Shown in pieces: positions 1 to 14,800 of a DNA stretch of 64,000 bases; positions within the stretch are counted from its first letter, which is position 1; the number at the start of each line of letters is the position of its first letter. Below the pieces are notes generated by a model that searched no databases, was not told the origin of the DNA, and saw nothing but the letters and a program-made list of their open reading frames with translations. Made by a program: the position numbers and the translations under genes. The stretch covers positions 12,353,439 to 12,417,438 of the forward strand of contig NC_135018.1 in the NCBI RefSeq assembly GCF_051020955.1. Direction: 5' to 3'. Origin of the DNA: Megalopta genalis (lineage: Eukaryota > Arthropoda > Insecta > Hymenoptera > Halictidae).

Positions 1-2098
1 CTTTTATGATAAGAAATCCTAAAATTTGAATTCGAATCTGAATGACTCAATGCAAAAGAACTATTTTTACAAAATAGCTTAATTACCTCTTAGCAATTGT
101 TCACGGTCTTCGATTATAAACTTTCAAAAGATTAGAAACATAAGTGCATTCCTCCGAATTCGCAACTGAATTTACTGCTACGTTTCAACGGCAGGTAAAT
201 CACAGATAAATCCTCATCATTATCTGAGGAACCGCGATGCCGTTATCGGTGATGATCAATAGGTAATTCTCCAATTGGAGTAACAATTTTGAGTAGCCAT
301 ATAGGAAGTTTACGACCTTAAACGACAACCATGTCCATACGTTCAGCTTAAACCAGGCGTTAATGTCGCATTAATGTCGCTTTACCGTCGTTCTACACGC
401 AAATAATCTTAGTGGGATGTCTGGTCACCATCTCAATGATACCTCTTTGTGATGGTTTGCCGAACATTCTCCAATGAAATTATGTTAGTTGATGTACTCA
501 TGGATTCGCCTATTACCTTTACATAAATCGAACGAGTTCAAATGACCAGCGTACCAGCTGGCTCCAAAATTATTGCACGGAGTGTTTTGTTCATCTTATC
601 CATTTTGCTATCTGTCGCTTTATCTTATCACGATAAGCGTAGTGATTCATGTTTTTTCTTCAAAGTTTTTTTAATTTTCAAGGTCATTTAATTTTCTCGA
701 AATATTTTTAGAGTATTGGTATAGTTTCCCAGTCGTTATAGTATATCGATAAAAAGTGTAATTTCAAATACGTAAGTATGTTTACCTTGATGTATTTTTC
801 AATGAAAATTTGTGACAATTTGAAGGGAACAAAGAAATCAAACATTTGATATGACTTCTATTACTTTCAAGATTCCGGAAGAAGTTCCCTTCAAATTACC
901 ATAAATTTTGGATTCAAAATTATTTCAAGACCAACATGTCTGCACGTTTGTTATTATTTGTAAAAGTCTTCTTCGATTTTGTTGAAATACAAATATGTTA
1001 TACAGATAGGCACTGCAAAAAACAATCACCTACATAAAAAGATCCCTATGCTTTAGTTTCCAAGATATAGTGAATTTATGATACAGAAATTACAGAATCA
1101 CTATTTACGTTTTTAATTAGTAGACTGCAGATTTCTATACAAAATAAAATTGTTTATGTCAGTTGTAAGATGCTGTAGATTTCATCGACATAGAAATAAT
1201 AAAATCGAGTTTTCAAATTCTTTAAACATTTTAACTGCGTTTCCCACGATGTGTTCATTTTTGTCATAAATGCATTAATTTGCAGTCCAGTAATGAAGCA
1301 TTCGTAAGTTCAACTATATTTATCTGTGAATTTTATTTTCTGTAAGACGACGTTAGATTCGTCATCTTTATTATCCGACATACATAGTTCAATCAACAAC
1401 CACGCCGCCACATTAAAAAGACTCCCTCAGCTTAATCAATCACTTTAAGACGTGAACTCGAACTTTCGATTCCATCTGGCGAGTCGGAAAAATTTCACAG
1501 CTCATCTACCTCCGCTGCTTAATTTTATTATGACTTACCTGCTATCCTCATCCATTCGTCGTATTTCATTTTAATCAAAGTTCAATTTTCGTATTTAAAG
1601 ATACATCATCCATAACATCGGCGTAACAGATTATTAAAAATGTTCGGCTTTACATACGGAAGCAACGTTATTGCAATCTGTAACATATTCCTCGTTTGTA
1701 CTGACACCTGAAATACTTTATTACTAAACGTGTAAAACATGTTCAAATGTAATGGAAATGTCGTAGTAGTTGGAAGTTTTCAAAAGTTGTATTATGCAGA
1801 TTTAATAAATCATCAATTATGTTGTCGTGCTTAAATAAATTATTCGGAAACATTTTCGGACACTTATAATAATCGTAATTTGTAACGAAACGTTTAAAAT
1901 CCAAAATTTTTTAATCTTGTAACTTTTGAAAGATTATCTTTCGATTTTCTGGTCAATATCGAAACGATGTAGAAATGTTTCGATTACTCTTTTGTGGCCC
2001 ATTGTGAAATTTTTGCCAGAAACTGTATCCATGTAACAAATAACACCACGTCGAATGGTGTTTGTGATCCGACAATGAAATCATAATTCTGCTTACAG
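1..2098 (+). other. Intron upstream of the first visible receptor exon
   Basis: AT-rich non-coding DNA. The only structure I can define is a MITE at 1123-1287. No upstream receptor exon was recognised here; the preceding exon should encode the strand and helix before the Cys-Gln-Gln segment. Confidence 0.8.
1123..1287. mobile_element. MITE, GACTGCGGAT family
   Basis: The left end gactgcagatttctata and the inverted right end (tgcattaatttgcagtc) match the terminal motif shared by many copies in this window. Length is about 165 bp with no coding. TA flanks on both sides suggest a Tc1/mariner-type target, though the exact boundary is uncertain. Confidence 0.65.
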
Positions 2099-2350
2099 CA
2101 TGTCAACAGGTCAAATACGGCGTACAGGCTGTTTTCGGCCCATCAGACCCAATCTTGGGCCAACACATTCACAGTATCTGCGACGCACTGGACATTCCAC
2201 ACTTGGAAGCCAGGCTGGACCTGGACACGGAGGCGAAAGAATTCAGCATTAACCTTTACCCCGCACAAAGTTTGCTCAACGCCGCTTATCAGGACATCAT
2301 GGAGTTTCTCAATTGGACCAAAGTCGCCATCATCTACGAAGATGACTACG
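2099..2350 (+). CDS. Kainate receptor exon, amino-terminal domain part 1
   Basis: The exon follows the acceptor tctgcttacag (ending 2098) and is closed by donor gtgagt at 2351. It opens with two bases of a split codon (xCA, probably Ala) and then reads CQQVKYGVQAVFGPSDP, so residue 1 (Cys) is at 2101. Residues 12-15 (FGPS) are the turn that follows the first strand-helix of the LIVBP-like fold. Residues 31-38 (DIPHLEAR) and 46-54 (KEFSINLYP) are typical of insect kainate subunits. A sequon NWT is at residues 71-73. The exon ends on one base of a Gly codon after IYEDDY, leaving phase 1, which the next exon completes. An earlier start for the exon is unlikely because the sequence before 2099 has no conserved coding. 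Confidence 0.93.
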
Positions 2351-5300
2351 GTGAGTCGATTGCGGTAACGTTCAAGAAATTGTTTTTCCCTATTTGGCCA
2401 GTGACATCTCGTGCTATCTTCGCTATCTGTAGACACTAAAACGAGTATCAACACTAAACATGCTGAGCATTGAAAGTGACCGATGTCGCTTTAAAAGACT
2501 ATCAAAATTCAATTCATTTCGACTTTCTGCGATTCTTATTAGAATGGGTGCCTGTACGAAGAAATCTACTCATTCATTTCTATCGAAAGTATCTTTGAAT
2601 TTTGTAAAATATAAAGTACATAATTATTTCTCATAATAAATAAACGAATAACTTGTGACGAAAATGAGATTAAATGAATTTTTTGGAACTTTATCATGAT
2701 TGCTAGTTAGAGAGTGTCTTGTTTATTGAAAAATATATAATTTGCAAAAACCCGGACTAGCTATTTGATTTGGGGTTCGTCTCCCTCAAAGTGAAAACTT
2801 AACTGCAATTCTTGATAAATTTGCATACTCCCGCGAAAGAACTAACGTTTGCGTAGGCAACAAAACGTTCGCGTTACCGAGAATCCCTGCCGCTAGTTCC
2901 TCGCGAGAACTTTTGAAATTGGCGGACCGAATTGCTACATTCGCCTGACTACACCCGTCGCACTGCTTCCCATCGAACTTTACATTTAAAAACGAGCAAC
3001 AGTATTCCCCCGTTGAAGGTATCTTCGAAAAGTCTGCAATAAGTTGAAAACTCTGCGCCGTTTACATACTCGATTACAAAAAGAACGTTGGTCTTCCACA
3101 TTCTTTCCTTCGCTCGTAGCGGCAGTATAATGAGAAAGTCTGCGTAAACAGGAACATTTTCATAGAAGAGGAGCAGCGATAGCGCATTGCCAAGTTTTCT
3201 TGCAAACTCTGCTCGCCGTCTTTTTGTCGCGAATATTAAAGGTTATCCATATTCATAATCTCGTCGCCGGACGCGAATCGTCGAGTTGGCTCGTGAATCG
3301 ATTCGCTTTCGACCTATTGTCCGCGTTCTCGTTCATTAACTTGCAGTTCGAAAGCAAGCTGCTCAAGGACGCTCGAATATTAATCTAAGTCCTCCAGTTT
3401 TCGAACACGAGCCCCTGAGCTCAGCGGAAACATTGAAAATTCGAAGCGTTACCTGCGCGTCGATACGGGCCGTGAATTGTTCCGGTGCTCGCACCGGTTA
3501 AGTTATCAATTTGCGTTACATCTACCGGACGGAAGGTCCTCTTCCAATTACTAGTCCTATTAGCAACAATTACGCGCCGTAATAATGGAATAACGTCGAT
3601 TAATTACAGCTGGAGGAGGCTCCGGCACAAAACTGAGATAATGAAATTCATTCATAACGAGAAACGTCGGCAATTCGGTCGCACGGGAAGAAACCGTTCT
3701 CCAGGAGAGGGAATTCCGTCTAATTAATTCGCAAAATGGCGGTTTAAATTGGGGAAGATTCCTACCGTCGCTTTCACTGTTTCCCGTTCCAGGCGCCATC
3801 ATTCTTTGGTCTCAACCTTCGCTGATGAATAATGTAGGGGCCGATGAGACCTATGTAAGGAGCACGTGAGCGATATCGGAGACATTGTGGGGAAATCAGC
3901 AGAAGACGTTCCGTCTCCGAAAAGTCTAATTAGCGGAAAGATACGAACAACGTCGATGAAGAAAGAAACAATGATTGATGCCTCAAGGAATTATTATGGA
4001 AAGGAGTTTCACATTGTCTGACTATAAATTGATTCAGTCTACTTTGGGTAGTTTACACAAGCATATTAATTACACACAGTGTGTATCATTTAAAACAGGC
4101 TACCTAATTATCTTTTCTAGCTGTAATCCTTCGAGATTATCTACGCATGGTAGATTATCATGGATAATTCTGTTAAATTAACAAACATTCTGGAAATTCG
4201 AAATAGCGACTTTCATACTCATAAAATGCTGTGGAACTTGATAAAACACACTATCAAACATTAGTAAGCAACGTATCATGATGCAATGCATCATTTTTTC
4301 TTTGGATTTCAATTTAAAAAAATATTCTTGAAGATACGAAAATCGTATTTATAACATTCGTTATTTGTTTGCAAAAATCGGCCGATTGTTTGGTTGGCCT
4401 CGTTCACAAAAAGGAATACTGTATTTTTACATGCTTAAATTAAGTTTTAAATAATTATATAAAGTTTGAAAGAATTTTTTTCATGATTCATTTTCTAATA
4501 ACTTCTGGCCATTTTTCCACAATCTCACTTTTGAAAGCATACCTTTCGAATTTTTATAAAATTTTTGTAAACTAAGAAACAAAGTATCTATACATATATA
4601 CAAATATGTGCGTGTATATGAAAATGCGCACTTCTTGTATATCTTTATTGTTAATTATGTGTCATTTCGTACTGATCTATTCTAAGTAATTATCGGATTT
4701 TCGGGATAACCCGTAATACACGTAGTTACGATACTCTGGACATACTATGCATCCTAATATCGTCAGCACATAGCGTGACAAAGTGATGTCAAAAGATCGT
4801 ACATTATGTTCTCAAGGGTCGTGAAGGAAGAAATACTACTCGTTACAAAGCGATTTAACAACGAATTGTGAAAAAAGCTGCCTAATCTCTGAGAAACGGT
4901 TCGAATTTGAGAAATTTTTTAGATCAAAAAGCAGCTTCAGTTTTTCAGCCCATTTTCAGCACAAAGGAGTCTTCGATCAAATTCAATACAGGAATGCTTC
5001 ACCCTACAAAGTAAGGCCAAGCAAACTACCCTACGATCTTTTTCAAAGTTGCTTCACATCAAGGATTGTCAATTTTTAGTTAAAAATTCAGTGATTTCTT
5101 TGTTTCGAGAAACTATCTATTTTCGAACACCACAAGCACCAAAAGCAAATTTTTGTTATCAATGATAATACTTCTCGCTGAAATGTAAAAGAACAAGACG
5201 TTCTACAGAGTCGAATATCAACTGCGATCCAATTTGATTCGTGAAATAAAAATGTCTCCGAGTACTCTGTATGTGTTGAACAAACTTTCAAATAGAAAGT

Positions 5301-8300
5301 TGTCGAATTGATTTCTGGACCCACCAAATTGATTTCTGGACTTCAAACAATACGTTCGATGAGAACAAGGGAATTTTGGAAAACAAGGGGATCGTTTGGC
5401 GTCGGTTTGTAATTCCGTGCCCGAAGCGTCGCAGAGTTTTCGAGTCTTGTTTAAAATGCGTTCGAAACGTCACGTACATTGTCGACTTTGACGTATGTCC
5501 CCGATCGACTGATCGAGCAGATTCACCCGGAATTACAGCAGGTGCAAGAGAAATCATCCGACATAAGCTTGCGTGGTACGTGGGCTCGTCGGAATATTCT
5601 TGTGACAGATTGTTGGAGCACGTGCGTCGTTGCTGCATTTCGTGCGCAATGAACGTGCTCTTCGTTCAGCGGGTTCGAGGACTCCGTTGTCACCGTGGGG
5701 GAAATAGCATATTCGTCGTCATACGGCACAAACGTTGCCAATTCCGAATTATAAATGCGTCGGAGTTGTGTCTCGTAAACTGGCGAATTTTGGTGGAAAC
5801 TGTATCACCATCGGCGCCACTTCCGAAAACGACGTCATTAAACATAGTAAGTAAACATAGCGTGTAGTGCCGTGCTACTTCGGGGCACCGGAAACTTCCG
5901 GAACTGATTGGGGAGAAGTCTAACTAGGATTCTGGAAACCGCCTGGCAATTGACACGCCGCTGCCGCGCCGTGTAGAGCCGCCGGCAAGTTCAACGAATC
6001 AATAACCGAGACCCGATTGACTTGCTTTCATCCGAAGAATTCTGTACCCGTTCGGAAGAGACTCGATCCGATCTACCTGTAACTTAACCCCGTTCACCGA
6101 TGAAAGCATCCCCCGGGCTCAACTGCCTTCACCGACTGGCTTATCTATTTGTGGAGGTTCACGAAAGTTACACCTACAAACCGATTAGAACACCGGTAAC
6201 CCAGGACTCACCCCATTGCTCGGCAAACTGATTTCCTCCAGAGATTTACCGGGACTCCGGAATTTCCGTGTTTCCTCCACTTTCAATTCGAGTCGGGCGG
6301 CGTTGCCACGGGACATTGCGAGGCCGAGTCCTCCGGAACGGAACACGTTACGAACCGTGTTCGAAACCGCCGACCAACAGATTCCGTTCGCGTTCGATGC
6401 ACCGGGAAAAACCGATTTTCTGTCGAATTACGGGCAAGTTTAATCCGTTTCGAGTAAGCCAGTTTCGGAGGGACTCAAGCAGCACGTGTGCACTCACACT
6501 CTACTGTAGAAAATGATCCTCGGTCACGGAGAACGTTAACTTTTAGGTTTTGCATTTTGTTTCATAGCTTCTTTCTAAGTTCTACAATGGAATTCGGCAG
6601 CTGTTCTCTAACTTATGAAATTACTGCACAAGGTTCAAATGCAATCCGATATATCTATAAACTTTTTAGCAATATATCAATATATTAGAAACTTGTACAG
6701 CTACAATTTTACAAGAATAAGAACAGGTCATTTTTATGAACCTCGACTCAAATCTGTGAACATGCATATTGAATCGCAGTTTGGTAGCTACAATAATTGA
6801 TCTCATATCATATTTCTTTGCATACGATTTCACGAAGAAAGTTAGCAGATTGATTAGAACTTTTTGCTCAGCGCTGGTCGATACATGAACGCAATGGTTA
6901 GAGACCGCAAATACGGGCTAAGCTGATCACGACAGACGATTCGCAGGGTGCTGTAAAAAGTCACGGTGTTCAACCGCGTCAGCTGCATCATTGAAACCGT
7001 TACAAAGTTACAGTCACGAAGAGAAATTTTCTTGTGGATGCGTCGGTTCTTCGAGAAAGAAAACTTGGTTGGCGGACGGTAACGGTAAATTGCGAGCGCA
7101 AAGATGATTTTCCACGAGAATCTCGTTCGAAACAAAATGTCCGTCGCGCACCAGCGACACAAACTCCGATGTTCCCCAATCACCGCTGGAATTTTCAACA
7201 ATCCTAATAACGCTCTAACGTCGCACCGCCCTTCGTTATTTCGCGCTGTCAGCGTTAACCATCGTTACTTCGGATCCGGCCAACAAGAGAGCCGAGTCTT
7301 CGCTTCCTCGTAAATATCTGTTCCCCGACCATGTGAAACTGCCGTGAACCTCTTCCGCCTCTTAATTCCACGCCCCCGATCGTTCGCGCCTTATTAAGGG
7401 TGTCTTGTAAGCAGGCGCGTTAAAAGTTTCCCACCGCGTCGACGACACTCGGAAAATCCGCCCCACGGATTACTGGAGAATTTACCGGTTCCTCGTTGTT
7501 TTACTTTGCGAACCCATTCTTCGGCTGCCGGCGACGAAACCCACCGGGAGCCGATACCTCTTGTTAACGTTCTAATTTTAACTTTGCGAAGGTAACCGCG
7601 AACAAAAAGTGAAACAGAGACACGGGATGCCTTCCGTTTCCGGTACAATGAACTTGAAATTCATTTGTCGCACTCGAGTGAAACTCAATACCATTGTACC
7701 TGCTTGTAATAAAGTCTTTGTTCTCCTGCCGGATGAAAAAGTAATGTATGTAGAATGTATGAATATTTTACGAAAGTCAAGCTATGCCGTGAGTAAATCG
7801 TTTTAAAACGTATTTCTTCCTGCTTTGAAATATTAAAAATACTTAATCGTTAAAGATCCACTAATTTATTTATTAACTCACTTACTGAGTAAATAAATTA
7901 AATAATCTGGACAGTACGGTCCTGAAGAAGTGACACAAAAGTGTAAACGTTGTTCGTAAAATCTTAGGCTGAAGTTGCAGTTCAGACGAACATGTCGGAA
8001 AAACGTTGAACAATAATTTAAGCTGCTTAAACGGTGACGTTGTGATAAACGTACCATCCACGGATCAAAGTACCAAGATGAACGACAATATAATATTTGA
8101 TACAAATATATTGCGTATAATATGTATTGTATACGATATATATTGTATTTGACATGTTGGTTGATTGCTACTGGCGCACGTCACATTTGTGACGTCCACG
8201 ATTTTGTATTTCACGCGAAGATCATCCAATTAATTTTCCGAATGTTGGTTACAATTATAACATAAAGCGCGATAATTAGAGAACTTGCAGGTTTTCTTTG

Positions 8301-11300
8301 GCGACAATGAATAAAATAATGTAACCATGAAAGCAACTAACACTGAATGCCAACGTGATTAATACAAATGGGTTTCGTGCTTTCCCTGCGTCCTATTCGC
8401 AATTGCGTGTGGTCTGTATGAATTTAGTTTTGCGTGTCTGTGTCGGTTCAGTTTCTGGCCGTGACTGGCTGTGTAGGGTTTGAGTGCTGGAGTGTCGACT
8501 TTCCTAATTGTTTTGTAGACTTATTCGTGCCAGTTATGATTAAGGGAATGGTAAACTGTCGGTAAAAATTTCGTCGTTCACACGATGTTCGTATATCTAG
8601 ATAGAAATCGTCGTACTCGATGGTTATAAAGAAATCAAAATCCGCTTCCAAAGCTTGCCCACATGTTTAATTAATCTGTTATAAATGCGTTTGACCTAAA
8701 CTGCTGAATGAACGAATTCATTTGTACCAATTAATGCAGGATAGAATCGAATGAATCATTCCTCTGCCATCGAATAATCAATAAAGCTTGATGTCCATTG
8801 TTTAAAACGGGAAACAGAAATACGAAAAATGATCTATCCACGAGTGCAGCGTAGAAGACACATATAAAAATAAGGTTCAGGTCCATCTCATCCGCTTCAC
8901 GAATTCTGGCAACCGGATCCTGTACCCTTACGCCTTCGGAATCATCAATGAGCCCTCGACGCAGTCCATCACCGACCATTGTAGAACTTCCAGAACTCGT
9001 TCCCTCTTACTCTTGGCCGGCCTTTTCTCCCAGACCATTTTATTCCTCGACGTTCGTTGGCGTTTCTTACGAAACACTCCAGACGATGAAAATGCCTGTA
9101 GCGGAGCGCATCTCTACACGCACTAGCCCGCATTCTAAACTTTAGTATACGCCGGCTGCCGTATACACGGCTGACGGGCATTTGCTCAGATTTGACAGTA
9201 AAAATTATAAAAGCCTGAACATCGTAGGATGTGCAGAACATACGCTCGTCTTGGACAATAAGGCAGGCCGACTTCAGTTGTAACGCCGGAACGGTAGTAA
9301 CATGTTAAATATCTCAAAATATATGATGGATATTAATACACGATTCAAATATAATAATGTAAAATGACATTTGAAATACATTCATCTGCCATATTTGATT
9401 AGATACGAAATAGACATCTGTGTAAAGAATAAAATATTGGTTCGGTATCCAAAAATGATGTCCTCCTTGTTTTAAGTCTCTAATTAAAATTTCCTTCAAG
9501 AAATACTGATCATTGCTTAACATTCATAAGCACAAATCAAAGTAATTTAATTGGTGATGCCGAAGCTTTACCGATGTACGTGTCGCTATACTGCGGATCT
9601 TTACGCAAATCCTCATTTGCATTAATTGTTTTACGAAAATCTGGCGAGAGAGCAATCTTTCTCCATCAACCGGAAAATTTCTTTTGGCGGACGTGAAGCA
9701 ATAAAAAAGTTAATTTTTGTTAATACGCATGCTTACTTAAATTTTGCAAACTTGTATGTACCATAAATGCATCAAGATTCGCGGTCTACTTATCACTTTA
9801 CGTCACAATAATTTCGGCTTACACTGTTTTGTTTATTGACCAGAGAATCATGAAGTAAAGTACCTGAGACCAGTCATTTTGACTCATCCGGTGCTTGTGA
9901 TTCAATTGGCATTCTGTTTCCATAATCAAATTATCAGATTATCAGAATGATCAAATTATCAAACTTCTGATCGCGAAACGTTCGATTTGGTCGGGATATA
10001 CAGACGCAAGCGGAGCTTATTCTCGACGGAAACGACGACGCGACAACGAAAAAAAAGTCTTGTAAACCGTGCGGAATCTTCCCGTCAGAAGCAGACTCGC
10101 GTCTCCGTAGCTGGCGATATTGGCAGGCGATAAAGATTTCCCGTACATCATCGGGAAAGTGGCAAGTAACGTTCTCCCCCATCCCTGCGAGATGGTAAGA
10201 TTTGCGAGCGGCCACCTCAGGAATATGTATCCGGTCTGCCACGTATGCGTTGCACGGCAGCTAAATCACTGGGATGGAGAGCTGACGCTGTCTCTTCTTT
10301 ACGATTCGCTCGTGGGAGCTAAAAGATGAAGCGGAATCGTACCGGAGACTGTACGGAAACAAGGTGATGGAACGTCGCAACGGGCAACGTGTGTTTCCCC
10401 CCTGTAAAGGGAAATTGATCAAAATATTGGCTGTCGCTGAAGCATCGTCGCAAACGTACACTAAAATCTGTAAACATTAATAATAAGATATGATCGATAA
10501 ACGATCCTCGATGTTAGGTGAATTGAAGAGCTGTTTGTAGAAACGTCGTGCTCTTTGTTACTGTTATTCGTGACAGGTAGATGGTACATGCATAGTGCAC
10601 CAGAGATTTGAACGGAAGCTTATCGACATTAAATGAAATATTTGAAAAATTATCGATATTTATATAAAATAACATTTTTAAATAACAGTCCAGTATTTTT
10701 AAATTTCTTGAAGTACAGAAAGCCAAATTTGATAGTCATTTAATTATATGATTTGCTTTTCAAATTCTTAATTCTAAAGATTGTAAATTCTTGTGGAAGG
10801 TAAAATATGAATTTTATTATAATTTCTATTAGAATTGCTGGATTAATTATACATTTTAAATTAATGTAGATCAAATCATAGCAATTTAATACTTAAGCGG
10901 ACCATCGGGACCACCGTAATCCCACATGAATTTATGGTCCAATAATTATTCAATCTATATCGATGAACATTTTCGAAAATTTAGATAAACTTTTAGTACC
11001 CCATTTTGTTTCCGATATATCTGAGATATTGATTTGACATTTATCAATTTGTTAATTGATTTCAGTTGATTATTTATCTGAAAAACATTTTGAAAGTCCT
11101 ATTAATTGTTCGCTTTGACTGACACGTGGTTACATATGGCAGTCAATGTATTAAAGAATAGTATACGTTTATATAAATACTAATTATAAACAAAATCGAG
11201 ATATTTTCATGAACCAATGTCAACGAATTTTGAGATAATTCGAAACCAGGCGAGGAGTTGCTCCAAAAACATCACATGCGATGTTATTTATGCATTACAA

Positions 11301-11752
11301 ACGAAGTCAGATGTCACTACATTCTATTCCTCTATGATTTTCAGACTATGTAATATAAACAGTTTCCCTGCATCCGAATGTTCTGATATGCAAAGGAGTA
11401 CCTCCTAGCAACGGACATTTTGACCAAAACGAATTCTGATCATAACGATTTACCATGAAACATTGCGTCAAAACCAACTGAATAGCGTATGTTGTGCATG
11501 TATAAACAATGAAGGCATAGAATCTATAAATACATGATGTGATGTGTTTGTGTAATGTTTGTTTCTTGTTGAAATCAAGTTTGCAACATCGAGATTATTA
11601 AGGTTTTAATTACTGAAAACATCTGTTATACATGGATAGCGAATTTTGGAAGACAGTAGATAAACTAGTAAATTCACAATTTACTATTTAGCAAGATAAA
11701 TAAATAATATTTGATATCAGTGTCTGTAAAAAACGTTCTAAAAATATGAGCC

Positions 11753-11806
<54 letters not shown>

Positions 11807-14800
11807 TCTCTCTCTCTTAAGGTTATGTCAGAATAAAGAAACAAATTACGCTATCTAAAAATAATATTGGATGTTTGCAAATACCACTTATGAATGAAGA
11901 TCGTAGGCGATTTCTCAATCTCCCAGTACCCGTATAAGATCGAATAGTAGAGAGTCCATTTCACACAATTTTCCTTTTAGGTAAAATCCTCAATGAGCCA
12001 TAAGAAAGTGCATTAATCTTAGTAAATCTAAAGAAATCCGGGAGAAAAGAAAACCAACACGATTCCTACGAATTTAGAAATTTCCTCTCTTCTGCGTATT
12101 ATAAGCTCACTCGTTCAAATATTGCATACTGACGTTACGAAATTTGGATAGCTCTTTCACCGTACACAGTACAAAATTACATATTTTCGTATCAACGATG
12201 TCCCCTAAATTTCTTCGGAACGTGCTTCAACTTCGCATGGTACACGAATAACGAAAATAACGTTTGAAAAAGCAAAATCTTCCCGAGAAGAGGAAATAGA
12301 TAACTTGGAGGATAAAGCAAAGCCGTGATTTCACGGGCTTATTGTTGAAAGAAAAATCCTCTTCGTTGCTTCGTGTTGATGTAGGAGACATCGGGATTCA
12401 GTAAATGCGTAGACGATCCCCGTCACCTCATAATGAAAGATCACCCTAAGCCCTGTCGCTCCAATGTAAAAGCAGGGAATAGTCATAGTTTTCATCGTTA
12501 TCGTAAAAGGCACCGGATTGCTCCGTGGAGCTAAGCTATAAATGTCGAGTCTGGTTTATCGTACTGTTTGGACGGGTCATCGAACCTGGGTCGATCCGAT
12601 TGCATCCTTAACAGTCCATAAAGAAATTCGAAAGAATCATAATCAGTGTCTTCGAGCTGAGCATTAACGTCGCGCGGTCGATGCGATGACGGGGCCATCA
12701 ATCTCTTCCTATCATCTAATAACCATAGACATAATACGATGTAATATGAAAGAGTTGAGCGGCACATTGTCACCGGCAATCTATCATCATTATCGATCCA
12801 CTTGTTTCGATAAAATATGTACGCCGAAAGACGCAAGCAATTCAATTACCTTGGATACCGGGAGCGGGAGACCCCGATACGCCCGGAAAAAAGGGACGAC
12901 TTCCTTCCTTCCGCTACGAGGCCGCAATATTTCATCCCCTCCCCCACCCCTCCGGCGGTTATCGGCATTCGAGGCACGATCGTAAGTGGTTATCATTAGG
13001 GTACGTAACTGCCGGTGTAATAATTTGTTTTGGAGTATTCAAAGACAAAGCTTCAGGCTTCTCTTTATCGTTTCACCAACTGCTGCGATCCTTTCGTGAT
13101 TCGTTAGAAAAGAGTTACGGAACTTACCGATAAGTCTTGCTTAATACACGGGCCGTGCACATTTTTTAAAACGTACGGACACGAGTGAAAGCATATTCGT
13201 AGAGTTGAAACTCGCAATAAGTACAATAGTATGACAGTTGCTGAAGCTTCCTGCATATTCGATAAATTATTAAGCAGAACTCATTAGAGTTATCACTGGA
13301 CTACGAATCTTTATGCATTACTGATAAAAAATGAACACATGTCAAATATGCAATAGTCAAAACTTTAGTGGAATTTAAAGCGAATATTACATTTTTTGCA
13401 ACTTGCTAAAATTAATACAATAGAAGAAGTAATAAATCTATATGTAAAATACCCACTTGTTTGAATTAATGCAGAGAATTTTCATTTTGCAGACAGATTC
13501 ACAGTCTAGTTGTCACGATGCATTGAAATCGTGCACAAAGATTTCACGAATCACTTTTCTTTATTACAAGCTTTTAAATCTCAGATTTATTCGCAATACA
13601 GTGAAGTGAGTGTACTTAATCATAAACCTTAAATAGTAATTCATGGATTATTTATACATTTATATTACATGTTTTTAATAATAATGAGATACATGCACAC
13701 GCTTCGATATTGGGTTCAACAAGCAAAACAGATGTGGTGGTTCGTAGAATCAGTTTGAAGCTATTAAATTGCTAATATAGTTTGGATCTTTGAGATTCGT
13801 AAAGAGGACATTGCCAGACAATATGATCAGTATCTTGTTCGCTACTATTGTATGAACATCTGGGATTATTCGATAAATCTACTCGAAATAGGGAGAAGGA
13901 CAAAGCTCTGCAGCGATTGATCATCACAATTAGTTGGCGCGGTAACTTTCTGTTTTTGAAAGCAAGGTTTAGATTTATCGGTATACAAATTTTGAAAGCA
14001 GTTTTTCCCTTCACTCGTACCAAATTCTATAATATAGGCTTTTGTGTTACTGTTCATAATCCGCAACAAGTCTTCGCGAAAATCCGTGAAGGTAATGAGA
14101 ATTTGTGTGTATATTGGAGTTTATATTTGTGTTACTCATTTCTTTAGCAAGAGAATCAGCTAGCTCATTTCCAGTAATGCCAATATGAGAAAGAATCCAG
14201 TAAAATAATAGTTTAAATAACAGTTTAATTTATTTAATTTTAATAACAGTTTATTATATGTTATGAGCTTATAGGAAGTTAGTCAAAAAATAAAGAATAG
14301 AAGATGCAAAAAATGTACTAATCGAGATAAAAAAAAACATTTGCTGTATAATAATGTTGAAGGAATATAGATAGATGCTTAGGTCGTAAGAATCGCTAAA
14401 GTAATTAAGTTTATTGAATATGTTATTTATATGTTCGATGAAAATTGCACTTTTACTCAAACCCAATTCTAACGTAGTTCAAAGCGTGAAATCGGCGTTG
14501 TCCGATTCGATGCAATTCGTGGCTCGGTACAATTATTTCACCAGGATTTTCACCTGGATTTTCACCTGACGTCGCGCTAAGATTTATAACGTCTGGTGTT
14601 ACTCGACGAAAAAACAAACCCCTCAAGAATCCGCGGATCCTCGACGCGGAACGAAAAAGCACGATGATTTATACTACCGCTATTTTCCCGCGTTGCGTGA
14701 ACCATTGCACCTTTAACCCGACAAGTTTTCGATCGCTTTCGAAGACAGATGTTCGTTGGACTGGGCATATTGAATTCCAAACGGCGAGCGATGTTCATTT

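Noticed and set aside
5376..5867. 163-codon open frame
   Set aside because: No recognisable domain, and frames on the other strand are also open. A decayed transposase was considered, but no motif could be confirmed.
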